Assembly (NCBI GenBank): GCA_013398295.1
Contig: VZSF01007907.1
Span: 186,001-250,000, forward strand
Direction: 5' to 3'
Source of the DNA: Chionis minor
Lineage: Eukaryota > Chordata > Aves > Charadriiformes > Chionididae
Length of the DNA: 64,000 nt
Shown here: positions 37,861-49,450 of the stretch, in pieces
Numbering within the stretch: position 1 is the first letter of the stretch
How the letters are laid out: every line of letters starts with the position of its first letter
Translations under genes and position numbers: made by a program
Notes under the pieces: generated by a model
Databases searched by the model: none
Seen by the model: the letters and a program-made list of their open reading frames with translations, nothing else
Told to the model about the DNA's origin: nothing

Positions 37861-40800
37861 AATACAGGGGAAGATCTTGCAGCCTTCAAATGGTGGAGGG
37901 GGAGCAGAAAATGACTACATATGTAAAGCCACAGCTTCAGGGCTCATGACTTTCCTGTTGGGAAGCTTTCTAAATGCTGCTAATAAGGTCCTGCCAACGG
38001 GACCAGAAGCATATCTTCATAAAAAAAGGCCTTCAGTGTGGGAAAATAAAATTTTCCAGAAGATTTTTAATAAAAAGCTTATAGATGTGGGATCTGAATC
38101 TAACAACAGACAAAAGGACCTCTAAATACATAGGAAAACATGAATATTATTAAAGGTGGCATGTCCATCCTGCTTGCCCCCACTTTGAGATCTGTAGTCA
38201 TGACCATGACAGCATGTTCAAAGCATATGTGCGGTTACCAGACCTAGCTCTCCACTATTAGTTACCATATGGCAATAGCCAGTTCAGCACAAGAAAAAAG
38301 GATGATCTGGAGTTGAGATATGGAGATGTATCTGATGAAAGGAGGGAAAGAGATCTTTTTGTCTTTGCTGCATGTATCTCAGCTTAGGTAGCAGTGATGC
38401 AATGCCTCTTTAGATTACATCCTTAGAGAGTCAAAAGTTTCAAAGGGAAATATCCTTTGAGCACACCAAGAAGACAGTTTACCACATGGGAATTCCAGTC
38501 ACCTATTTGGAGTTTAACTGCAACCACAGGATGTCTCTTAATGTCCCCATCGGCACATTAAACTGGAGCTGAGCTTACTGGTCACTTACACTTCACAAAG
38601 TTTGTTAAAAAGGGTGGAGTAATATCATGAGTACATTTAAGCTTTTGCTGGTTTCTCATCAAGGAGAAGAAAAAGTACCACCCTGGTTAGTAAAAATTGC
38701 TAGATTTCCCCTAGGAGTAAAGTTTGATGTTGAGACAACCCAGATGCCTAAGCTTATCACAGTAACAAAATCCCTTCTGGGAAGTTCCTACCCCATCTTC
38801 TCTCATTAGCTCAGTCCCAGTTCTAATTGTTAGCTAGTCATCCTAGTCATCATTAACCTTGCCCTTATCTAGCTAAAACAAGAACTTCAGCCAAAAAGGC
38901 AACCTTTTTAATGTGTGTACTATGGACTCTTTACCCTCCCCTGGATGTCCTCTGTCAAGATGGAGCCAGGACTTCTTCCAGGATGAGGATGTTGGTCATC
39001 TCGCCAAGATGCCAGAAGGGAAGGGATACACTCCTTAGGAGGTGTCTTGAAGGCCTACCTCCCAACATCAGCAGAGAGAGCCAAGGTGCCGGGGCCAGCC
39101 AGTCCTCCCACCTACCCTTTATTCCCCAGGGACAATGCAGGGTACAGTGCAGCATGACAGACTGGCGTAGAGCTGAGTGCTACAGCCAAGGGAAAGAAAT
39201 CCTTGCAGCGGTCTCATCCGAAAGTAGGAACCACTGGAAAGTCAACTTCAGTCCATACCTGATACTCAGCGAGTAAAAAGCTGGCATAATGAGGCACGAC
39301 TGCGTAGCTTACAGTAAAGTGGTCTTGTAACAGAAAAATTCCTAGACCTAAACCTGTCAGAAGCTGAAACTTCAGCTGAACTGATAGCAAATGTTTTATG
39401 ATGAAATACCATGCAAAATAATACAGCTCTGGAGGTTGACAACCTAGTGACTTAAACACCCTCCTGAGCTAATCGCACCGCTCCTAGGGCAAAAACTATG
39501 AAAGCAATGTGAAACTTAAGCACAAAACCATCATATTTTGCAGAGGAATAATATGGAGTTATCGAGCAGAGCTTTTCTCAAATAATGCTTTTTAACCATT
39601 TTTGTGAACTTGACTCTGGTCTCCAAATACATAATCTGTCAGGTCTACATGACATTTCCATTGCTGGTGAATTACATCCATATATATCAGGAAGAGGATG
39701 GCCTGCTTGTTTAAAGTTCCAGTTGTCCATTTTAATAGATGGCTAGTAAGAAAATTTGTAATCCTGTGTTAATGGAAAATAGCATAGATGGAATTATATG
39801 GGCAAAATTTCTTCATTTTTTAAAAGCATTTTCCATAGCTTTTTATGTTTTAAATTCATATGATTTCATAGCCAAGTGTATTCCACAGGAGTGAAGGATT
39901 TAAGAGTTGTGGGAGTTTTGTTGTTTCTAAGAGTTCAGGATATTGGGATTGCTCAGCCTATAGGGAAGTCAGTGTAGTTTGAAAAGTGGGTGGATAAACA
40001 TCTTTATTGCCACAGCAAACGAAACCTGATACCGATTTTTCTTATCAATAGTGTAGATGTCATGTCAAGTTACACAGTTATAAATCCACTGGAAATAATA
40101 GTTACTCTGAATTACTGATGGTCAAATATAGCAGAATTTGGCCTGACATGGAGGCAGAAAAACAACTATGCAACTGCATATATGAAAGAAAATAGTAACA
40201 TAATACGTTCTTTACTTAAGAACCCTATGAAATATTGAAACAAGGACATAAAATAGTTTTCCTATGAAAAATTTGCTGCTGAATTCCGAGGTCCACAAGC
40301 ATTCTGAGAGTAGGTTTTCAGCATTAGTATGAATTTAGGCCACCGTTTTCAAATCAGGCATTTAAAGCTAAGATAAATACCTTTTTAGGTGTCAAGTATT
40401 CATAGATCATAGACACATTGATAACTACTAAGTTAGGCAGGACAGATGACGCTCCCGCAGTGGATTTTAGGGATGCAACCCTTGCTTGCATGAAGTTAAG
40501 ACAACTATGCTGCTGATCCACAATTACAAGAAAGAACCAGAAAAACTGGTGGTCTCTGGAAATACTCAGCCTCATAAATGTAGAAACAGAATAGCAAAGT
40601 TTGATTAGTAACTTGAGCTATATTGATCTATAACATATAATTGGCATTGTTTTTTCATAAGACCTAAACAACAAAAAAAGTCACGCCAACTCACAAAATA
40701 CACAGGAGCCCTAAAAATTAAGACAAAGAAGTACAGCAATCACATTTAAACCAGCAGAGAATAAGCCCTGTGAGAAGTAATACTTTTTTGTTGTTTTAGT

Positions 40801-41569
40801 TTTTCTTTTTGGACAGCTTTATTTATACAGAGGATGAAAAAACACCAGCAAGTTTTACCACAAATGGTTTTTTAAGGTGAACTCCATCTACTACAAAAGT
40901 AATTTACCTCTCCATTATCAGTCTTTAATCTTTTGGGAGAGTTTGAAGGACCAAATAAGTTTCTAATCTCGGCCACTGCCTATGCAACGCATTCAAAAAG
41001 AAACCCTCAAAGCTCAGACTCCTTAAATCAATTGCATTCAGTGCAAGGCTGGATTTCCTGCTTGTTTGCTTTTGGCCTTGCTGCATATTGGTTCAGGACT
41101 TAGGGCCGAGCTCAGCTGCAAAGATAATGCCAAACCAGAACATTTCTTTTCCTCTGGCTGCCGAGGAAATCCCTGCTTTAGATTAGAAAATAACTAATGA
41201 TTGTGTGTCCCTGTATGCTTTGGAGTAGGGCCCCTTATTTTATCTACATGGCAGCTACCTGTCAACGTGTGGTGCTTGGAGTAGCGCACTGGGAGTTCAT
41301 ACACACCAAGACTATCTAAACAGACCATTAAGTGCTAGTAAAGTAACACATGTGAACGACAGGTCAATAAATTTTAAACAACTTATGTTCACTGCAAAGA
41401 CTGGGCTGTTTTAGAACAAGCTGTGTTTACATAAAATCAATTTTTACAAGCATCTAAATAATTAGGGAATATACCACAATAATAATTATATTCTAAGTTC
41501 AATATAAGAGTTCCAAAGGAATTCAATGAATTCCTTGCTTGTTTACACAATTTTCTTTTTTTTCCACAG
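37861..41569. other. Non-coding DNA, no gene seen
   Basis: AT-leaning unique sequence. The 121-codon plus frame (38911-39276) overlaps 66- and 81-codon minus frames and has no known domain. No interspersed repeat is recognised. Confidence 0.5.
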
Positions 41570-41713
41570 GTCTAGCTTCTTCAGTAACACCTCCTCTTTA
41601 CAGAGGATGCTCAAATTCCAACTTGTGTCCGAATGAGAAGGAACTGTTACTTTTTATACTAATGTGCCCTGATGCTCATCCCACTGCATATGTACATACA
41701 AAAAGTCTGAGAG
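41570..41713 (+). other. Cryptic coding-exon candidate, 144 bases, open in one frame
   Basis: A strong acceptor (TTTTTTTTCCACAG) ends at 41569 and a moderate donor GAG|GTCAGT starts at 41714. The 144 bases between are an exact multiple of three and are open in one frame only; the other two have stops. The 48 residues include three cysteines and a short hydrophobic run (LLLFILM). I do not recognise the peptide. Because the flanking frame is short and no neighbouring exon is recognised, this may well be chance. Confidence 0.15.
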
Positions 41714-42135
41714 GTCAGTAATTCATGCTTCTAACCTATGTTGTTATTTTATCCCTTCTAACAATATTTGTCAACATTTTTTGTTTAAAATCAATCGATT
41801 TACCCAGAGCAATCTATGCATGCATGGAAAATGGAAATTATCTGAACTCAATTTCGGATCAAAAACGCAAAAGCTTTGATTAAATGATAGTTGAGATCTC
41901 AACTTCCTGGTCTTTACACATGCCAGTCTATTAATTTAAAAGCTGTGTATGTGTACTCAAATAAACATACACACATGCCACATGCACTCACACCCGACTG
42001 AAGTAGATAGCAAATAAAAGAACCCAAATTTCACAATAAAGACTAAACTAAATGTTATCCATAGCTTCAATGGCAAAGGGACTGGCAAACTGATTTACAG
42101 GGCTGAGTTTCCACTTAATTTTTGTTGCTTTTCAG
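41714..42135. other. Non-coding AT-rich DNA
   Basis: AT-rich sequence with an AC-rich stretch near 41,965-41,990 (ACATACACACATGCC and similar). Nothing else seen. Confidence 0.5.
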
Positions 42136-42370
42136 CTACGGGCAAAAGACTTTAGCATGTTGTGAGCGCTATAAATTCACATTTGCCACAAGAACCCATG
42201 ATGCCATCTGTTCCCTAGAGCGTTTACATAAAGTATGCCAATGCAAACCATCTGCAAACTGTTCTTGCATGCGAATTCTTGTGATAATGCAATGTGGTAC
42301 ATTTGCAATTTCAAGCAAAGACCACTTGAGCTTCTTTGTAATTGCCATGCTTAACTCAGATGTTCTATAG
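42136..42370. promoter_or_regulatory. Candidate conserved non-coding block or cryptic exon
   Basis: It begins after an acceptor-like TTTTGTTGCTTTTCAG and stays open in one plus frame to 42370, giving a Cys-rich translation with no family resemblance I know. Many ATGCAAA/TTTGCA-type half-octamers (around 42,240-42,320) also fit a regulatory element. Neither reading can be settled from sequence alone. Confidence 0.15.
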
Positions 42371-45083
42371 AAACCTCTTTAGAGCAGGATTGTGGGGTAT
42401 TTTGTTGGTGGTTTTGCTGAAGTCCTTGATGTTAACTCTTTACCATTGTTTTCAGGTTTCATGACTGCAAGATAATGGTGTACCTTGAGGTAAGGGTAAG
42501 AGGAAGGAACAGAAGCGGGACAGCTTCCATCCCCTTGAGCTAAGGACTATGAAAAAGACCCTCAGCCTTTTGGAAACAAAACCACAGCAAGACCTTGGCT
42601 ACTTATATTAAGCATTGTATTGTATGAACTGCGGCAGACAACTGTAGGGTTGCAAAGCACTGTAATTCTTTCTATCCATTGTAGAATTACATCTCAGCTT
42701 CTCCTTTCCTCTTCATGACTAGTATTTTTTTCTTCTCGTTATTTTAAGAAGTTGATGTGAAACAAAATGCTTAGTAACTACAGGCTGCTACGCACTGATA
42801 TTCTGAGTGGCAGTGAAAAACTTCAGAAATAGTAATGGTGGAAAAGGTACACCCCACCCCCATCAACATCAAAAAATCCCTGCAGATCCTACAGCAAGCA
42901 GTTGGGTCTCTGGTTAACTCTCTGCTGAACAGAAAGATTACTGAGCCTTTAGCCCATTTTCTGGGTTTTTCTAGTTGGTATCTAAATTGTCAATAATCAC
43001 CTCTCTCCCCACCCAGCGAATTTAGATGCAGAATTTCTTATCTTGGGTCAAACCAGCTGCTATGAGTAACCTGCGCAATGCATGTTCTGCTTCCTTTGCT
43101 GAGTTACTATAAAAAAAAAGAATGGCCAGTATCACCACTTAATCATATTTCTTTAGAGAGTACAATCTCATGATTCTGCTGCTACCAAATATAATATAAC
43201 TTCGCTCTTCCCTCTACTCAAACATGCCTTTAGTAAAAACCACTCAGGAAAACAAAGACCTGGTAGAGTGCTTGGGTGACACCCTCAATTAGCCAGCGTG
43301 ACACATGCCAGCACTCAGTGCCACACACCAGGGCTGCCTGCTCTCTCCAGCTAGGAGCCCAGCTGACTCCAGTGCATTAGCTGAGGGTTGACTAGTGTAT
43401 TATAGACTGACTGTAGAAACGATTAGCAACTCTTAGAAGATTCAATCAGCTTGTAATTTGCTACAGTCTGCCCTCCTGCTTTATGAAAACGACTGTCAGT
43501 CTGAATCTTCCCCATTCTGCGAGCGTTACTACTGAGAAATTTCTCTTGCCAGCTATCCCTGTGTACCAGCCTCCTAACTAAACCCTAATAAAACTATCTC
43601 TGAGATTTTCATTTCCATCACTCACTCACTCCAGACAATGTTGAACATTGTGAAGGGTGACATGCACGATACAATTAACTATGACTGAGAGTTTTCATTT
43701 GTTTAAGTGCAGAAGCCTTATATTCCACTATCTCCTTTTCAGTAGAGAAGAAAGCAAACACTGATGTATACAGTACACCTCACATACCTCCTGCCATTTC
43801 TACAGCCAGCGAATGCTAATTTTTAGTGCTAACTCTGCCTTTCTTCAGCAAACCTGCTTCCTGGCTTCCTCCTGAGCCTCCGGGACTGGTAGTCACCCCA
43901 GGCAGTTTTCCAGAGTGGGTTATGTCGTGCTTTGTTGGAGTTTCCAGCATGTTCAAAATTTATGCAAAAGAAGAAAAAAACCACAGATGATCAAAGTAGC
44001 AGGAATACCTGAGCCTCCCTCCCTGCAATAGCTCACTTTCACTGAGCAAGCCCCAACAGCATCTGTCATTAACGCAATGGATTGCTTTGCTCAGACATCT
44101 GTGGGTCACATTATTTCATGACAAGGCTGCAGCAAGAGGGGAAAGTAAAACTGAGGTAGGTTATTAATCACTTACTCACTGTTTCCTGTACAACATAGAG
44201 GAAATAATCAAGCAGTACAGTGGGTTATAAAGGGAGACTCCTGAGCAACAAAAATACGCAGTTCATTTAAGGCATTGCAGGAGGCCGTGTGATAGAGGCG
44301 GATTCAGTTTGTGGAAATTTGGCTTTATTTTATTTATGAGATTAAGTAACTGACAACAGCTGCCACATCTAAATGAGGGTATGATGGCATTCACCCAGCA
44401 TCTGAGAAGAGCAGCGCTTCAAATTTACAAGTCTTCTCCATTCATATCCAAAAAGCACATGGTTTGATCCAGAGTGGGTGGAACGAGCCCGAAACTACAC
44501 TCAGTGATATTACACTACCAGGAACGGAGATCTGGAGGGAATCTGCCACATATAAATTAATGCCAGCCTTAACTGGAGTAACTTTGACTCATCAATATAC
44601 GCAGCTGTGTCCCTGCTAGGGAGTTTTCTGTCTACGTATGGTTTTACACATCTGTCAGCTTTAAATCAGGGATCCAAATATAGACTGCAGCGTGCCAGGA
44701 CACCCTGTCAATTTGCCCCTTTCCCTTGGGCCTATAAAGCACTAAATGAGCAGAGACTCATCAGTGAGAGATTGAGTCCTGATCTACCCGCACCCCACAA
44801 TCCTGTCAACCTCAGCAGTGCAGAATGGGACTCAAAGAGAACAAAAGCTGCACCGAAATTTTTAAATCTTACCCCCCTCCATTATCAGTCTACAGCAGAC
44901 TGATTTTTTTACTCCTTTTTTTCCCGGCCATGCAAATTGAAAACTGTAGGCAGTTTCCTGCCAGCTGGCAGTGCGGAAAGTCAGAGGGTACACAGCACCA
45001 GTGACAATGAACATGGAACCCAATGAGACTGTTTTCTGAATTGTCATTTCTGTGACAAGTAAGGGAGATAAAACTCTCTCTTC
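42371..45083. other. Non-coding DNA, no gene seen
   Basis: Unique sequence with a 98-codon plus frame (44607-44903) of no recognised domain. A faint resemblance near 44,555-44,600 to eroded ancient sauropsid repeats is too weak to call. Confidence 0.5.
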
Positions 45084-45120
45084 GAAGAATTTTTTTGAAT
45101 TTTTTGAATTGAAGAATTTT
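45084..45120. repeat. Short GAATTTTTT-type tandem repeat
   Basis: Units of GAA followed by T-runs of 7, 6, 2 and 4 are arranged in tandem (GAATTTTTTT, GAATTTTTT, GAATT, GAAGAATTTT). Confidence 0.7.
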
Positions 45121-46379
45121 CTAAAGCTACATTGAAGTAATCACCCAAAACACAGCAGAGGTGGCTTACACAGAAGGAAGGATATGGGGTTTTGCAGTTT
45201 TGTGTGGTTTTTAGCTACACTAACAAAACAAGGCTACCTTTGGTAATTTATATGAAGTATTTCTGATACTGACGTACTCTTCTGTTAGGTTTGCAGGACA
45301 ACAAAGGCTCACCCCTGTTTCTGCTCCTCTCATGAATTTCCGAGGGAAAAAGACAGTACTCAAAAACAGGGCAGGACTGGTGATACGAGCAGATGAACAG
45401 GCTTTTATAGCAGCTTTGCACTTCAATAGCAAGTTTAGTTAAAAAACCCCCACGATTTAAGCAGTATCAGCCTACCGGTAACGGCGATTATCACAGAAAA
45501 GTACCCTCACATTTCACTAATCTTATTGTTAGTAGTATTGATGGAGCAAACTTTGAGTAGATGCTAAAACCTCTAAGAAGAAACGCTGCAATGCACAAAA
45601 AAAAACCAAACCCAAAACAAAACTAAAACGGTTTGGAGTTTGCTTGGTTTTGGGTATTACTGTGCTTTATATTTCAATCTTTACAAATAGCCCAGGCATC
45701 AAAGACTGCGACCCCTGCGAGGGCACTAACTGAGGGATGGATAGAGTTTCTCAGCGACTCACCAGCCCGGAGTAGCAAGGCAGCACTGCCCTGCTACGGC
45801 ACTGCTGCGAGGAATACGTATACCACAAGACCTTTGGTCTGTAACTGTGATGGATACCGAGTTGCTACAGCAAATATTGCCCTGGATGACTGCCAAGGAT
45901 TAATCTTTTGACAATTAGGAACTTGTTTCAATTTCCAGCATAAGCGAGGGTATGCCTTCACTAACCTAATCTCAGTTTGAAAGATGTCAAGCATATTCGT
46001 CGGTATGAAATTAAAAGACGGGCTGTTTTATCTTCAAAAGAAGCGACCGGAACATAGAAAAATCACACTTAAATCTATCCTTGGATACAGGATTAGACAA
46101 AGACTGCCTGTGTTTTACTGATGTGTACAGCTTTCAATACCCTCTTAGAAATCACAGTTCTAAAAAGATCAAATGACACAATGTGGTAGAAATTGTATTA
46201 CTTTGTAGTGATCAAATTCTGTCCTTAAATGTATACACATGGGGCTCGACTTGACAGCAAGCCTGCGTAACCAGAAAGCCTTCATCTGCGCACAGAATCT
46301 GACCCACAGATGCAGAAAAACATGTATGTTTGATGTAGCATATTTCTATCCTTTCGGAATAGTAGCATCTGGCCTCAAA
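45121..46379. other. Non-coding DNA, no gene seen
   Basis: Unique sequence with an A/C-rich low-complexity tract near 45,596-45,630. The 92-codon plus frame (45633-45911) has no recognised domain, and an opposing 66-codon minus frame overlaps it. Confidence 0.5.
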
Positions 46380-46700
46380 AGTATTTTAGCACACTGAGAC
46401 CAATGCATTTGACATATTGTAGTCTTGCTGAGTTCCTTCCTTTATTTGGAGATGATGAACTTGATCACAGGCTGCATTACCAAGTGATTAATCAGTCACT
46501 TTTGTAAAGGTTATCTGTTAAAAATACATCTGATTAATTTGGTCCAATGACAGAAGAGGAGCTATAGATCCCTTACAGCTGACCCAGAGGCCACTACTGT
46601 ATAACAATGGACAGGTTTCATTTATAACGTGGTGAACGCACCTGGATATCTGCTTGTAATTAGAAAGTGATAATGAATCCATCTATCAAGCTGAGACTGG
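46380..46700. promoter_or_regulatory. Candidate HOX-PBX-MEIS-type enhancer block
   Basis: No open frame and no repeat. The palindrome TGATTAATCA (46485-46494) reads as a PBX-HOX site TGATTAAT on both strands. A second TGATTAAT lies at 46531-46538 and a MEIS/PREP site TGACAG at 46548-46553, all inside 69 bases. PBX-HOX composites with a nearby MEIS site are a known grammar of developmental enhancers. Two further ATTAATCA copies in the window (near 22,383 and 26,817) lack this clustering. Confidence 0.35.
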
Positions 46701-48845
46701 TTTGTCAGCAGTTCTGGACGCAAACCCTGATATTTACTGTAAATCCCTCTGGCCTTCCCTGGGGGTACAACTGAAAAAATGAGTTTTCGGTGACTCAAAC
46801 TGGGGCCTTTCCATGCTCTAGTTTTAAGGAAGACGTTTTTCTTTTCGGTAAATTCATGGTCTTGCTCTAACAGTGAATAAAAGTGGCAAGTGATGAGTTA
46901 CAGTCATGAATCTTTTTCTTCAGACATTATTGTGTCTGTTTTAGCGGAGGAAGAAGATGCTTAGAGATTCTGATGATCTGAAAGACAAATGAGACCCATA
47001 CAAATGGAAAATGCTTGAATGAAGCAGAAGTAAGGGAGCCTGCAGATAACAGATGATGATTAAAGAAAGTTGTGTACCTAGCATAAGTTCCTGACAAAGG
47101 GCATAGGTCATTCAATACCTATAAAGATTATTGGGGTGATACTAAGGCTATTTCACAAATAATCTGATTAACACGAGCTTCTGAAGAAGGCTCAGACTCA
47201 AAGAGGACTTTGAGATTATGAGCTTTGGAAACTGGAAAAATAGAATTACCATCAAAGGAAACGGTCAGGAAGGATGAAAGGGAATGGGAGGAGTTTGGAA
47301 GAGCTGTGACAACAGCTGCTAGTCTTTTTGTTTTTTATCAGCATTCAGGTGGAAATATCTGCAGATAGGAGAAGTCCAGTTCCAAAAAGTAACTGCAACA
47401 GGAACAGAAGCGTTATTCAGGGCACCTGAACACCTCCACCACCCTAGGCAACTGGCGGTGATGATCAAATATAGGTAATGTCCCTGAAGCAAAGCCACAG
47501 CAAAAGAGTTCAATACATTTCTGAATATTGATTCCTTCCAGATACCAGAGCAACCCAGATAGGACCGAAAGAAAACTGGACATCAGTCTTTAGTGTAAAA
47601 TCAGTTACAATCCAATTAAGCATCTACCAGAAAGCCAACATAAACACATGTGGCAACAAAAGAGAAAACAAAACCACGGCGGATTAGTCCTCTAAAATCT
47701 AACAGCATAAGATGAAGAGACTTGGCCTGTTTCACAGCCACAGACAGATGATTAAAGCATAAAACACACGTCAGAATAAAACTGTTAAATAAATCATTTT
47801 ACAAGGAGGAATTTTAAAGTTTATTTCCACCGTCTTCTTGGCAACTAGCTAATTACCTGCTTATATCTTCTTAAGATGAGGAGGAAGCTGAAAAGAGGCC
47901 ATTAATAAATCAGATGTTCCCCAGCAGCCCCAAGCCTTTAAACACAGTGGACAGCAGTTTTTACTACGGCAGAGTATAGCCAAGCTCATAACAACATTAC
48001 TCAAAAAGTCCAAACAGCCCTTCAGCCGCCAGTCTTCTCAAGTGTTTGTGGGGAAAAGGTCCATTAAGGAAACTCTAGAATATACACACATGGAAGAAAG
48101 TGAAGAAATGAAGCACAATGGAGCACAAACGTTAATCTCCAGCAACCACAGCTAGGATGCTGCAGCTGTGGCGGAGACTCATGCTTCAGAGCAGCAGGAC
48201 AATCCTGGACATTTTATGATTGTGCAGAGAAAAAAAACGTTCCTCATGGCCCGATAGATGCCATTGACCATTCCCAGGGGCATCGTCAAGGCTTTCCCAT
48301 GAGTCCTGAATACCTGCAGGGTACAGCCAGGCTCAGGTGGCTGGAGTTAGAGTTGTGTGAGATCTTCCCAGGAACCTTCCCATAGCTGGGCATGTCAACA
48401 TAGAGAAAAGCCAGCATAGCAAGAAGAGGCAGCAAACAGTCCAAACAATATGCTAAAATGTGAAGATTCATGTAGGTAAAAGATTTAAAAAGAAAAAAAC
48501 CACCCATAAGAACCACCTGGTCAAAGCAACAGATCTGAAGTAAAAACTTCGCTTTCAACCATAATACCTAAGTCAAATTAAAATAAACATGAAGCAGCCA
48601 GAAAAGCAAATGCAACCACCACTACCCCTAATGTTAATACAAACTGTATTAACACCAAATGCAGCAAGAATGAATGCTATCTGCCACTCAATCAGCCACA
48701 GGCAAATGATCTGATTAAGAAAATCAGATTAATTTTTCTGCAGTTGATAAATGCACAGGAGAGTGCTTACAGAAAACTATGACCAGGGAAAAGGAGATGG
48801 CAGAGGAAATGCAAAGTGCAGCTATCTCCAGCCAATGGAGAAGAC
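46701..48845. other. Non-coding DNA, no gene seen
   Basis: Unique AT-leaning sequence with frames up to 90 codons on minus (48286-48558) and no recognised domain. Confidence 0.5.
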
Positions 48846-49450
48846 AATCACAGAATCACAGAATGTTAGGGGTTGGAAGGGACCTCTAGAGATCATCAAG
48901 CCCCCTGCCAGAGCAGGTCCACCTACAGCAGGTAGCACAGGATGGCGTCCAGGTGGGTTTGGAATGTTCTCCAGAGTCAGAGACTCCATCACCTCTTTGG
49001 GCAGCCTGTGCCAGTGCTCTGCCAACCTCAAAGGCAAGAAGTTCCTCCCCATGTTCAGATAGAACTTCCTATATTCAAGTTTGTGCCCATTACCTCTTGT
49101 CCTACCACTGGGCACCACTGAAAAAAGACTGGCCCCCTCCTCCCAGCACCCTCCCTTTTAAGTATTTATAAGCATTGATAAGATCCCCCCTCAGTCTTCT
49201 CTTCTCCAGACTAAAAAAGACCCAACTCCCTCAGACTTTCCTCATAAGAAAGATGCTCCAGCCCCCTAAAAATCTTCGTGGCCCTTTGCTATACCCTCTC
49301 CAGCAGTTCCCTGTCCTTCTTGAACTAGGGACCCCAGAACTGGAGACAGTACTTGAGTTGCGGCCTCACCAGGGCAGAGTAAAGGGGGAGGATGACCTCC
49401 CTCGACCTGCTTGCTACACTCAATCACTACCATGCCCTTTTGGGCACCCT
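48846..49450 (-). mobile_element. CR1 LINE, 5'-truncated 3' end
   Basis: Read on the minus strand, this ends with two copies of the CR1 3' terminal octamer (AATCACAG at 48846-48853 and 48854-48861 on plus, i.e. CTGTGATT on minus). It carries the typical CR1 3' sequence with CTCTAGAGGTCCCTTCCAAC-like text just inside. The left part of the element on minus encodes the eroded C-terminus of the ORF2 reverse transcriptase, with a readable [17 protein letters not shown] stretch around 49,320-49,370 followed by in-frame stops. About 600 bases remain of a full element of several kilobases, the usual 5' truncation. The boundary near 49,450 is approximate. It is inactive. Confidence 0.95.

Noticed and set aside
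44540..44610. Possible eroded repeat with TAACTGGAGTAACTTTGACT wording
   Set aside because: The resemblance to ancient sauropsid repeats is from memory and too weak to annotate.
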